Shown: in pieces, positions 9,053 to 16,484 of the stretch
Layout of the letters: each line of letters begins with the position of its first letter
Position numbering within the stretch: the stretch's first letter is position 1
DNA from: an uncultured Clostridia bacterium
GTDB taxonomy: Bacteria; Bacillota; Clostridia; UMGS1883
NCBI GenBank assembly: GCA_934476455.1
Contig: CAKSNY010000020.1
Span: 1-49,791, forward strand
Direction of reading: 5' to 3'
Length of the DNA stretch: 49,791 nucleotides
Program-made: the position numbers and the translations under genes
Notes under the pieces: generated by a model
What the model was told of the DNA's origin: nothing
Database searches by the model: none
Seen by the model: the letters and a program-made list of their open reading frames with translations, nothing else

Positions 9053-9128
9053 CCAATCTCTCCATCTCCGGGCAAATATTACATAAAAAATACAGTGCAA
9101 TGCACCGCTGCCCTTTCAAACAGTGTGG

Positions 9129-9157
9129 AGTATATCACATCTTTGTAACAATTTCAA
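9129..9157 (-). promoter_or_regulatory. SigA-like promoter for the secreted protein
   Basis: On the minus strand, TTGAAA (9152-9157), a 17-bp spacer and TATACT (9129-9134) lie about 75 bp before the start codon at 9052. Confidence 0.7.
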
Positions 9158-9226
9158 GTATTTTTGTAACTTTTTTAAAAATTATTTAACAATTTCTTAA
9201 TATTTCGACTTTTTACCGCAAAAAAA

Positions 9227-9255
9227 CGGCAATACCGATTTCTTCGGCATTGCCG
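9227..9255 (-). terminator. Terminator of the CapD-like gene, second hairpin
   Basis: CGGCAAT pairs with ATTGCCG around an inner CCGA/TCGG stem. On the minus strand the hairpin is followed by seven T residues. It is the downstream one of two tandem hairpins after the gene ending at 9336. Confidence 0.8.
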
Positions 9256-9275
9256 CAGACTGTCTAAAAACCAAA

Positions 9276-9309
9276 AATCCGAAAGTCTCCTTGCAAGGGC
9301 TTTCGGATT
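9276..9309 (-). terminator. Terminator of the CapD-like gene, first hairpin
   Basis: AATCCGAAAG (9276-9285) pairs with CTTTCGGATT (9300-9309), with an inner CCTTGCAAGG palindrome. On the minus strand ATTTTTGGTTTTT follows. Confidence 0.7.
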
Positions 9310-9335
9310 GAAGAATGTCGGATTTATCGACACTC

Positions 9336-11207
9336 TCAAACGTTAAACGTTGTTTTGAACCACTCGAGCATATCGTCATACAGCGGCACGTCGCACGCAA
9401 GCCTGTCGCGCAGGGCGTACATCTCGTTAACAATTGCACCTGTGTCCTCACACGGGGGCTCTATAAATATACGGTCGTGCTTTGTGGCAGACTGCCGCTG
9501 TTTATCAAGCAGCAGCTCCTCGTACATTTTTTCTCCGGGACGAAGCCCCGTATATTCTATCTTAATATCCACATCCGGTACATAACCGCTGAGCTCTATG
9601 AGGTTTCGTGCCAAATCCACGATTTTTACGGGCTGACCCATATCGAGGATAAATATTTCTCCCCCGCCGGCAAGTGCACCCGCCTGCATAACAAGCTGTG
9701 CCGCCTCGGGAATTGTCATAAAGAAGCGGTTTATCTCGGGATGTGTAATCGTAACGGGTCCGCCTTCTTTAATCTGTTTTTTGAAAATCGGAATTACGCT
9801 GCCGTTGCTGCCGAGCACATTTCCGAAACGCACCGCCGCGTATATTGTGCGCTTGCCTTCCTTTTTCACACGTTCGTCAAAGCGCTGTATTACCATTTCC
9901 GCTATACGCTTGCTTGCGCCCATAACATTGGTGGGGTTTACAGCCTTATCTGTCGATATAAGTACAAAGCGTTCGGCGTTATATTTTTCGCACATAAGCG
10001 CAACGTTATATGTACCGTATACATTATTTTTTATGGCTTCGTTCGGGCTGTCCTCCATAAGGGGTACGTGCTTGTGCGCCGCTGCGTGAAACACAACCCT
10101 GGGCTTGTATTTCTCAAAAACCGCGTCAAGCCTTTTTACATCTCTTACAGAGCCTATCAAAACCTCCAGCTTAAGTTCCGGGTATTTTTTTCTTAATTCA
10201 AGCTGCAACTCGTATGCGTTATTTTCGTATATGTCAAACACAATAAGCCTGCGCGGATTAAAGCGCGCTATCTGGCGGCAAAGCTCGCTTCCTATACTTC
10301 CGCCGCCGCCCGTTACCATAACGGTTTTCCCTTCTATGTATCCGAAAATTTCACAGTCGTCAATTATCTGTTCTTTTCTTCCCAAAAGCTCCTGCGGGGT
10401 AACCTCTCTAAGCTGATTTATGCTCATTTTGCCGCTTACAAGCTCAAACATTGACGGAACCGTAGACACTTTTTTCCCTGTGTTTTTGCAAATTCTTATA
10501 AGCTGTTCTATATCGCTGTCCTCTCCGGACGGGATTGCAATTATTATTTCCTGCACCCTATATTCTTTCACGATGCGCAAAATATCGTTTCTTCCGCCGA
10601 CAACCGGAACACCGCATATCCGCATACCGTGCTTTGCTGCGTCGTCATCCGTTACCGCAACGGGAAGCATTGACCCCTCATGCAGCATACTTTTGATAAG
10701 TGACGAGCCGGTGTCACCGCCGCCGACAATCATTACGCGTTTCTTCGTTTTTCCCGCGCGGTGATTTCTTATAAGTGCAATATCGGCACGCACCATCATC
10801 GCGCAAAACCGTTCCACCGAAAAACCGACAAGGCACAAAATCCATATAAGAATATAGTCCACCGGCAGAAGCAGCGCCTCGTTAAGCACCAAAAAGCGTG
10901 ACATCCAGTAAGAAACCGCACATCCGACGGTTGCCGCCGCATACAAAGTAAAAAACTCTTTAAAGCTTGAATAGCGCCAGCTCATCGCATAGCAGCCGGC
11001 AAGCCCGTTTACGGAGCAGATCACCAATACAAGTATTGCCATTTCGCGGTAATTGCTTAAAATAAGGTCAAGCCCGCCGCTGTGGATGTCGTTTCCGCGG
11101 ATTATCACAGCCATCTGCACTGCCGCAAGTATTACAATAACATCGCACAGCATAAACAAAAACACACGCTGAATGTTTTTTATTTTCAAAGATGTTGTAT
11201 AGCGCAT
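9336..11207 (-). CDS. Membrane-anchored nucleotide-sugar 4,6-dehydratase (FlaA1/CapD family)
   Basis: A 623-residue polysaccharide-biosynthesis enzyme of the PglF/CapD type, expected to dehydrate UDP-GlcNAc to a 4-keto-6-deoxy sugar for surface glycans or glycoproteins. Four N-terminal membrane helices span about residues 15-140. A first Rossmann domain follows (MIVGGGDTGSS, about 159-169), then the catalytic extended SDR domain with VTGGGGSIGSEL (about 298-309). The active-site STDKAVNPTNVMGASK is at about 418-433, where Met replaces the usual SDR Tyr, as is normal for this family. It lies 18 bp after the stalk-domain gene and is probably cotranscribed with it. Confidence 0.9.
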   Translation of the reverse strand: MRYTTSLKIKNIQRVFLFMLCDVIVILAAVQMAVIIRGNDIHSGGLDLILSNYREMAILVLVICSVNGLAGCYAMSWRYSSFKEFFTLYAAATVGCAVSYWMSRFLVLNEALLLPVDYILIWILCLVGFSVERFCAMMVRADIALIRNHRAGKTKKRVMIVGGGDTGSSLIKSMLHEGSMLPVAVTDDDAAKHGMRICGVPVVGGRNDILRIVKEYRVQEIIIAIPSGEDSDIEQLIRICKNTGKKVSTVPSMFELVSGKMSINQLREVTPQELLGRKEQIIDDCEIFGYIEGKTVMVTGGGGSIGSELCRQIARFNPRRLIVFDIYENNAYELQLELRKKYPELKLEVLIGSVRDVKRLDAVFEKYKPRVVFHAAAHKHVPLMEDSPNEAIKNNVYGTYNVALMCEKYNAERFVLISTDKAVNPTNVMGASKRIAEMVIQRFDERVKKEGKRTIYAAVRFGNVLGSNGSVIPIFKKQIKEGGPVTITHPEINRFFMTIPEAAQLVMQAGALAGGGEIFILDMGQPVKIVDLARNLIELSGYVPDVDIKIEYTGLRPGEKMYEELLLDKQRQSATKHDRIFIEPPCEDTGAIVNEMYALRDRLACDVPLYDDMLEWFKTTFNV

Positions 11208-11225
11208 ATATAAAGCCCTTCCGTA

Positions 11226-11867
11226 TTACTTATCTTCAGCAGGGTCAACGGTAATTGTTTTTGCGCCGTCATTCCAGCCAACCTTAAGGTTTAAAGCCTG
11301 TGCCACCGCACGTATGGGAACCATGGTTCTGCCGCTGACAATGCGCGGTGCCAAAAGAAGCTCCTGCTCCTCACCGTTCACCTTTAATACGGGCTTATCT
11401 ATTGTAAGCTCTATCGTAGTATCATCCTTTTTCACGGTAACTGTCTGTGTGCTTTCATCCCACGAAACGTCCGCCCCGAGATACTCTGTCACCGCGCGGA
11501 CGGGAATAAGCGTTGTCCCGTTTTCTATAAACGGAAGCACGCCGTCATACAAGCTGTAGTCGATAAGCTTATCGCCGACTATTGTATCTATCGAATTATC
11601 GCCGAGCGCCTGTTTTATTTTTTCTATTTCACCGATTAAAATTTCACGCGCGTTTTCAATGTCTTTTCCCAAAAGTTCTTTAGCCAAAACCTTTATATCC
11701 GAAATATTTTTAAGTATTCCGTCTTTGTTTATTTCCTCAACTTTATCAAGAACCTTCTGTGTTGCCGCCTTTAAGCCGCTTTCAGCCTCTTTTTCCGCGG
11801 CAAACGCGCTTACCGCTGAAAATGCAAGCACCGCGGATAAAATAATTGCAACCGCTTTTTTCATCAT
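11226..11867 (-). CDS. Secreted copper-amine-oxidase N-terminal (stalk) domain protein
   Basis: About 213 residues: a signal peptide ending in SAFA (about residues 1-23), a helical Lys/Glu-rich stretch (25-90), and a stalk domain with two repeats. The repeats are PFIENGTTLIPVRAVTEYLGADVSWD and, further on, SGRTMVPIRAVAQALNLKVGW. Stalk domains are small wall-associated or adhesion modules in Clostridia; no enzymatic role is implied. The start may be ATG at 11867 or 11864; the upstream TTG at 11870 is less likely. It has its own promoter and precedes the CapD-like gene, so it may help display or anchor the surface glycan (inference). Confidence 0.85.
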   Translation of the reverse strand: MMKKAVAIILSAVLAFSAVSAFAAEKEAESGLKAATQKVLDKVEEINKDGILKNISDIKVLAKELLGKDIENAREILIGEIEKIKQALGDNSIDTIVGDKLIDYSLYDGVLPFIENGTTLIPVRAVTEYLGADVSWDESTQTVTVKKDDTTIELTIDKPVLKVNGEEQELLLAPRIVSGRTMVPIRAVAQALNLKVGWNDGAKTITVDPAEDK

Positions 11868-11898
11868 CAAAACCCCGTTTCATTACCTTTTTACATAT

Positions 11899-11927
11899 AT
11901 TTTAAAACAAAAAGCATATAATGTCAA
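11899..11927 (-). promoter_or_regulatory. SigA promoter for the stalk protein / CapD operon
   Basis: On the minus strand, TTGACA (11922-11927), a 17-bp spacer and TAAAAT (11899-11904). It is back-to-back with the plus-strand promoter at 11967-11995. Confidence 0.85.
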
Positions 11928-11966
11928 GATAAAAGCTTTTTTGGTATCAAACGAAGCGCTTTTAGC

Positions 11967-11995
11967 TTGACAAAATACGCAATTAAACTTATAAT
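11967..11995 (+). promoter_or_regulatory. Consensus SigA promoter of the tandem-leader / metK operon
   Basis: TTGACA (11967-11972), a 17-bp spacer and TATAAT (11990-11995) match the SigA consensus exactly. Transcription should begin near 12002, about 20 nt before the first 132-bp repeat. This makes both repeat copies part of a 5' untranslated leader of about 325 nt. Confidence 0.92.
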
Positions 11996-12021
11996 AGAAT
12001 AGATATGTTATGTATGGAGAC

Positions 12022-12153
12022 TGCCCGTGCGAAATTTTCCTCGCTTTGCTCGGAAACGCACATGGGCGTAATAATCTCTTATCATTCCTTGCCCTGCCGA
12101 TACGAGATTTCCACTACTGTTTGTGCCGGTGCAGGGCGGCGGAATGGAGATTA
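12022..12153 (+). repeat. 132-bp direct repeat, copy 1
   Basis: Identical over 132 bp to 12195-12326, at a 173-bp period. It begins about 20 nt after the predicted transcription start and ends with GGAATGGAGATTA, whose GGAG (12146-12149) precedes a GTG at 12156. Confidence 0.98.
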
Positions 12154-12155
12154 AC

Positions 12156-12194
12156 GTGAAAGGAACTTTCACGTTAGCCTCCGGCAGGATTTGA
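12156..12194 (+). CDS. Possible 12-codon leader ORF between the repeat copies
   Basis: GTG at 12156 lies six bases after the GGAG of repeat copy 1. It opens a 12-codon frame encoding VKGTFTLASGRI and ending in TGA at 12192-12194, directly abutting repeat copy 2. Its start sits exactly 173 bp before the ATG of the downstream membrane protein, so the two starts are positional equivalents in the duplicated unit. Its first half overlaps a perfect hairpin, TAACGTGAAAG (12152-12162) with CTTTCACGTTA (12166-12176). It could be a translated leader peptide or simply what remains between two copies; expression is not shown. Confidence 0.35.
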   Translation: MKGTFTLASGRI

Positions 12195-12326
12195 TGCCCG
12201 TGCGAAATTTTCCTCGCTTTGCTCGGAAACGCACATGGGCGTAATAATCTCTTATCATTCCTTGCCCTGCCGATACGAGATTTCCACTACTGTTTGTGCC
12301 GGTGCAGGGCGGCGGAATGGAGATTA
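12195..12326 (+). repeat. 132-bp direct repeat, copy 2
   Basis: Exact second copy of 12022-12153. Its GGAG at 12319-12322 is the ribosome site of the gene starting at 12329. Because the copies are identical, helices could also form between copies. Confidence 0.98.
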
Positions 12327-12328
12327 TT

Positions 12329-12856
12329 ATGACAGAAGCTGTAAAAAACACTGTAAAGGCATTTTCGGTTTCGATAGTCACGGCATTGGGGCTTGGCGCG
12401 GAATGTGCAAATTACGTGTATATATTTTTTATTTCAATGCTCCCGATTATTGAGCTTCGCGGGGCGATACCCGTTGCATTTGCGCTTAAAATGCCGCTTT
12501 TGCCGTCTCTTTTAATATCGATTATTGGAAATCTGCTGCCCGTTCCCTTTATACTGCTTTTTATAACGCCGCTTTGCGATATGCTAAAAAAAACGCGTGC
12601 GCTGGAGTGGTTTCCGAGAATGGTTGAAAAGCGCGTTTCAAAAAATTCCGAAAAAATTACAAAGTATGCAAGGTGGGGGCTGTTTTTGTTTGTTGCCATC
12701 CCTCTTCCCGGCACCGGTGCATGGACGGGGGCGCTTGTTGCAAGCTTTCTTGATTTTAAGTTTCGCGACGCGTTTTTATCGATTGCCGCGGGCGTTTTGT
12801 GCGCAGGGCTTGTTATGTGCCTGCTTTCCTACGGTGTTTTGGGGCTTATATTCTGA
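12329..12856 (+). CDS. COG2426/PF06695 small multidrug-export-type membrane protein
   Basis: A 175-residue integral membrane protein with four to five predicted helices. IELRGAIPVAFAL and the C-terminal FLFVAIPLPGTGAWTGALVASFL are the conserved blocks of the PF06695 family, which is named for small multidrug export. Function in most bacteria is untested, so export of a small metabolite or ion is only possible. The ATG at 12329 is set by GGAG six bases upstream, inside repeat copy 2; the in-frame codon at 12296 lies within the structured leader. metK begins 24 bp downstream, so the leader may affect metK as well. Confidence 0.85.
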   Translation: MTEAVKNTVKAFSVSIVTALGLGAECANYVYIFFISMLPIIELRGAIPVAFALKMPLLPSLLISIIGNLLPVPFILLFITPLCDMLKKTRALEWFPRMVEKRVSKNSEKITKYARWGLFLFVAIPLPGTGAWTGALVASFLDFKFRDAFLSIAAGVLCAGLVMCLLSYGVLGLIF

Positions 12857-12880
12857 AGATAAAAGAAAGGATTGATACAT

Positions 12881-14062
12881 ATGAATAACTACAAAAAGCT
12901 TTTTACCTCCGAATCTGTTACGGAGGGGCATCCCGATAAGGTTTGTGACAGAATTTCGGACGCTGTGCTTGACGATATTTTAGCGCACGACCCAAACGCG
13001 CGCGTTGCATGTGAATGCTGTGCCGCAACGGGGCTTGTGGTGGTTTTCGGCGAGATAAGCACGTCTCACTACTGCGATATAAGAACTATAGTAAGAAATA
13101 CTATCCGCGATATAGGCTACACAGACCCGCAGATGGGATTCCACTTTGAAAATATTGCGGTTTTGAATACGCTTAACGAGCAGTCGCCCGATATTGCGAT
13201 GGGCGTTGATAAATCGCTTGAAGCAAAGCTTGGCGAAACAGACGGTTTTGACCTTGGTGCAGGCGACCAGGGTATGATGTTCGGCTATGCCACAAACGAA
13301 ACAGAGGAATTTATGCCGGCGCCGATATATTATGCTCAAAAAATGGCAAGGCGGCTGTCCGATGTAAGAAAGAACGGACAATTCCCCTATCTTCGCCCCG
13401 ACGGAAAAACGCAGGTAACGGTTGAATATGAGGGCGACAAGGTAAAGCGAATTGATACGGTGGTTCTTTCCACACAGCACACACCAAACGTAACGCCCGA
13501 TGATATACGAAACGATATGATAGAGTGCGTTATAAAACCATCGCTTGACGAAAACCTGATTGATGAAAACACGCGTTATCTTATAAATCCAACGGGGCGG
13601 TTTGTTATAGGCGGTCCCCAGGGCGATTCGGGTCTCACGGGAAGAAAAATTATAGTTGATACCTACGGCGGCTACGCACCGCACGGCGGCGGTGCATTTT
13701 CCGGCAAAGATCCCACAAAGGTTGACCGCAGCGCATGCTATATGGCACGATACATTGCAAAAAATATTGTTGCCGCCTCCCTTGCGGTCAAGTGCCAGAT
13801 ACAGCTTGCATACGCAATAGGCGTTGCACATCCCGTATCCGTAAGAATCGATACCTTCGGCACGGGAAGGCTTGCAGACGAAAAGCTTGCGCAGATAGTA
13901 AATGAAAATTTTGACCTGCGCCCGCGCGCGATAATCGAACGCCTTGACCTGCGCAGACCGATTTATACGCAAACCTCTGCCTACGGGCATTTCGGAAGAA
14001 ACGACCTTGACCTTCCGTGGGAAAAGCTTGACTGTGTAAATGAACTTAAAAAGTATTTGTAA
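12881..14062 (+). CDS. metK: S-adenosylmethionine synthase MetK
   Basis: A 393-residue enzyme making SAM from methionine and ATP in the cytoplasm. All signatures are present: GHPDKVCDRISDAVLD near the N-terminus, GAGDQGMMFGYA, and the glycine-rich GGGAFSGKDPTKVDRSA phosphate loop. The start is the ATG at 12881, with AAAGGA about ten bases before it; a TTG at 12872 is in frame but too close to that site. It is 24 bp downstream of the PF06695 gene with no terminator between. No recognisable S-box or SMK-box precedes it. Confidence 0.97.
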   Translation: MNNYKKLFTSESVTEGHPDKVCDRISDAVLDDILAHDPNARVACECCAATGLVVVFGEISTSHYCDIRTIVRNTIRDIGYTDPQMGFHFENIAVLNTLNEQSPDIAMGVDKSLEAKLGETDGFDLGAGDQGMMFGYATNETEEFMPAPIYYAQKMARRLSDVRKNGQFPYLRPDGKTQVTVEYEGDKVKRIDTVVLSTQHTPNVTPDDIRNDMIECVIKPSLDENLIDENTRYLINPTGRFVIGGPQGDSGLTGRKIIVDTYGGYAPHGGGAFSGKDPTKVDRSACYMARYIAKNIVAASLAVKCQIQLAYAIGVAHPVSVRIDTFGTGRLADEKLAQIVNENFDLRPRAIIERLDLRRPIYTQTSAYGHFGRNDLDLPWEKLDCVNELKKYL

Positions 14063-14068
14063 AACCAC

Positions 14069-14106
14069 AATCACCCCGATATTCATATAATGGTATCGGG
14101 GTGATT
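14069..14106 (+). terminator. Hairpin after metK, overlapping the next ribosome site
   Basis: AATCACCCCGATA (14069-14081) pairs with TATCGGGGTGATT (14094-14106) around a 12-base loop. There is no T-run, so it may not terminate. Its right arm contains the GGGGTG that would serve the small ORF at 14111, so it may limit translation or processing instead. Confidence 0.5.
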
Positions 14107-14110
14107 AAAT

Positions 14111-14317
14111 ATGATGTATCTTTTTTTGGCTTTATCGCTTTTATTATGCAATGTTATGCTTTTTATTGTTTTTTACAGGGCTGTAAGCGCGCCTGTTCTT
14201 TACCTTAAGCACATTGAAGACAATAAAAACCTGTCATATTTTAAAGAATACTGTAAAGACGCACGTATATATATTTTGATTGGCTGTGATAAAAATGCCG
14301 GAGACAATATTCCTTGA
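14111..14317 (+). CDS. Small putative single-pass membrane protein
   Basis: A 68-residue frame with a strongly hydrophobic N-terminus (about residues 1-33) and a charged C-terminal half. GGGGTG lies 9 bases before its ATG, and it ends 23 bp inside the recD2 coding region. I do not recognise the family. The hydrophobic N-terminus and ribosome site favour a real gene, possibly coupling translation into recD2, which has no clear ribosome site of its own. A chance frame is still possible. Confidence 0.4.
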   Translation: MMYLFLALSLLLCNVMLFIVFYRAVSAPVLYLKHIEDNKNLSYFKEYCKDARIYILIGCDKNAGDNIP

Positions 14318-16484
14318 CGGCGAAATTTATGAAATTATATATCAAAACGATGACAACGGCTATACCGTGTGCGAGATTGACTGTGACGGCACACTTATTA
14401 CCGCCTGCGGATATATGCCGTTTCTTGCCCCCGGCGAACAGGTACACTTTGAAGGCTCATACGTAAACCACCCGGACTACGGAGAGCAGTTCAGTGTAAA
14501 AAACGCACAGCGCGCGCTTCCGAAAAGAGTGGGGGCGGTGCTCTCCTACCTTTCTTCGGGGATAATCAGCGGCGTAAGAGAATCCACCGCAAAAAAAATT
14601 GTTGAAAAATTCGGTGAGGATACGCTTGACACAATCGCACTTCATCCCGAAAAGCTGTCACAGATACGCGGAATATCGCCCATGCGTGCGAAAAAAATTT
14701 CGGAGGCATTTTTACTTCACCGCGATGCTGCACAAACCGTAATTTTTCTTCAGGAGTACGGCGTAACGCCGAATGTTTCAATTCGCGTATACAAGCACTT
14801 CGGGCAGACCGCCGTTGATTTAATACGCCAAAATCCGTATATTTTGTGCGACAGCATAGACCGCATCGGCTTTAAAACCGCCGACAGGATTGCCCTTTCA
14901 ATGAATATGCCGCACAATTACCCCGGCAGAATTGCAAGCGGTATAAAGCACATGCTTACAAGTCTTTCGTATTCCGGGCATACCTGCTTTAAAACTGACG
15001 AGCTTATAACCTGCTGCGCCCGATTTTTAGGCTGCGACATTAACGATGTGACAAATGTTTTGCTTTCTATGGAAAGCAGCACAGACATTATATCGGAGGA
15101 TTCCTTTACATATCTTCCGTCTTTGTACAATGCCGAACTTTCGTGCGCACGGCGCCTTAACGACCTTGCCGCGCTTTTACGCCCGCCCCTTAAGCATATA
15201 AAAAGCGTTATTGAAAGCTCTGTGCCGAAGCTTTCCGAAAAACAGCGGCAGGCAGTGGAAAAAGCCTGCACCGAGGGTGTTTTCATTGTAACGGGCGGTC
15301 CGGGAACGGGAAAAACCACAATAATGAAAACGGTGCTTGAAATTTTTAAGGAAAACAACTTAAACATCGCACTGTGCGCACCGACGGGAAAGGCGGCAAA
15401 GCGCCTTTCGCAATCCTGCGGAGAGGATGCCAAAACCCTGCATCGTCTGCTTGAGGCAGAGTCGAAGGGCGGCGACAGTATGCAGTTTTCAAGAAACGAA
15501 CAAAACCCCATAAAGGCGGATGTAATAATTATTGACGAAATGAGTATGGTAGACGTTTTATTGTTTGACGCGCTGCTCAGGGCGCTTCGACGCGGCGCAC
15601 GCCTCATTATGGCGGGTGACGCCGACCAGCTTCCGTCTGTAGGTGCGGGAAATGTTTTAAACGATATGATAAAAAGCGGATGTCTGCCGTACACTATGCT
15701 TGACGAGGTGTTTCGCCAGGCGGCGCAAAGCCGTATTGTAACAAATGCACACCTGATTAACAGCGGAAATATGCCGCTTGACAACAGCGGAAGCACGGAT
15801 TTTTTCTTTATGGAGCGGACCACCGAGGGCGCGCTTTCCACCATTTGCGAGCTTCTTTGCGGCAGATTAACAAAAGCATACGGGTATGATATTTCCGAAA
15901 TGCAGGTGCTTACACCGTCGCGCAAGGGCATTGTCGGTTCTGCGAACCTAAACAGGGTTTTGCAGGAAAAGCTGAATCCGCCGTCAAAAAGAAAGGCAGA
16001 GAAAAAAATCGGCGAACGTTTTTTCCGCGAAGGGGACAAGGTTATACAAAACAAAAACAATTACGATATGCTCTGGACGCTTGAAAAGACAAAAGAGGAC
16101 GGCGCGGGCGTTTTTAACGGCGATATGGGCACGATAGAAAAAATATCCGAAAAGGAAAAAATATTGCGTGTGCGCTTTGACGACGGTAAAATTGCCGACT
16201 ATGATTTTGCCTCAACCGATGAGCTTGATACATCCTATGCCTTAACCGTACACAAAAGCCAGGGCAGCGAATGGAGCGCCGTTATTATACCCGTTTGCCC
16301 CTTTCCGCCTATGCTTATGACGCGCAACCTGCTTTATACGGGCGTAACGCGCGCAAAAAAATTGGTTGTGCTTGTCGGCTCGAAAAAATGTGTTTCGGAA
16401 ATGGTTTCAAACAACCATATACAGGTGCGCTACAGCAGCTTGTGCAAGCGTCTGAGGGAGGTTTTCGGTGTTGAAAATTCTTGA
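14295..16484 (+). CDS. recD2: ATP-dependent RecD2-like DNA helicase
   Basis: About 729 residues, the normal RecD2 length. The protein is a 5'-3' SF1B helicase acting in DNA repair and replication-fork maintenance without RecBC. The N-terminal OB-like region and helix-hairpin-helix repeats (LSQIRGISPMRAKKI) precede the motor. Walker A GGPGTGKTT is near residue 335, and the DE box IIIDEMSMVD, motif III GDADQLPSVGAGNVL and motif VI LYTGVTRAKKLVVLVG follow. The C-terminal TVHKSQGSEW motif is present. I use the ATG at 14295; GTG 14286 and TTG 14280 are in frame. It overlaps comFC by 17 bp. Confidence 0.95.
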   Translation: MPETIFLDGEIYEIIYQNDDNGYTVCEIDCDGTLITACGYMPFLAPGEQVHFEGSYVNHPDYGEQFSVKNAQRALPKRVGAVLSYLSSGIISGVRESTAKKIVEKFGEDTLDTIALHPEKLSQIRGISPMRAKKISEAFLLHRDAAQTVIFLQEYGVTPNVSIRVYKHFGQTAVDLIRQNPYILCDSIDRIGFKTADRIALSMNMPHNYPGRIASGIKHMLTSLSYSGHTCFKTDELITCCARFLGCDINDVTNVLLSMESSTDIISEDSFTYLPSLYNAELSCARRLNDLAALLRPPLKHIKSVIESSVPKLSEKQRQAVEKACTEGVFIVTGGPGTGKTTIMKTVLEIFKENNLNIALCAPTGKAAKRLSQSCGEDAKTLHRLLEAESKGGDSMQFSRNEQNPIKADVIIIDEMSMVDVLLFDALLRALRRGARLIMAGDADQLPSVGAGNVLNDMIKSGCLPYTMLDEVFRQAAQSRIVTNAHLINSGNMPLDNSGSTDFFFMERTTEGALSTICELLCGRLTKAYGYDISEMQVLTPSRKGIVGSANLNRVLQEKLNPPSKRKAEKKIGERFFREGDKVIQNKNNYDMLWTLEKTKEDGAGVFNGDMGTIEKISEKEKILRVRFDDGKIADYDFASTDELDTSYALTVHKSQGSEWSAVIIPVCPFPPMLMTRNLLYTGVTRAKKLVVLVGSKKCVSEMVSNNHIQVRYSSLCKRLREVFGVENS

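Larger units (their letters stand above)
12003..12328 (+). ncRNA. Tandem structured 5' leader, candidate cis-regulatory RNA
   Basis: The approximately 325-nt transcribed leader of the COG2426-metK operon consists of two identical 132-nt modules (12022-12153 and 12195-12326) separated by 41 nt. Each module can form two helices. Helix A pairs GCCC+GTGCG with CGCAC+GGGC (two-base bulge) and caps with TTTCC/GGAAA. Helix B stacks TAATCTC/GAGATTA, CATTCC/GGAATG and GCCCTGC/GCAGGGC under a loop of about 27 nt. Helix B pairs the Shine-Dalgarno GGAG at the 3' end of each module, so translation could be switched by opening it. No T-run follows, which argues against transcription termination. I do not recognise it as a SAM, yybP-ykoY, ykkC or other familiar riboswitch. 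Confidence 0.6.

Noticed and set aside
12156..12194. The mini-ORF peptide contains GTFTLASGR, which looks like the FTLxSGR motif of orotate phosphoribosyltransferase.
   Set aside because: Half of it is forced by the palindromic hairpin, it is only 12 residues, and no other PyrE sequence lies nearby. Chance is the better explanation.
12022..12326. SAM riboswitch (S-box or SMK-box) upstream of metK.
   Set aside because: None of the conserved S-box core (such as GAGGTGGAGGGA with ATGAAACC) or SMK sequences is present; only a short CTTATCA-like match occurs.
12980..14086. A 368-codon minus-strand frame over metK.
   Set aside because: metK is certain; the opposite frame has no recognisable domain.
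14918..16060. A 380-codon open frame on the minus strand inside recD2.
   Set aside because: RecD2 motifs are intact on the plus strand; the antisense frame has low-complexity Ser/Arg/Phe composition and no ribosome site.
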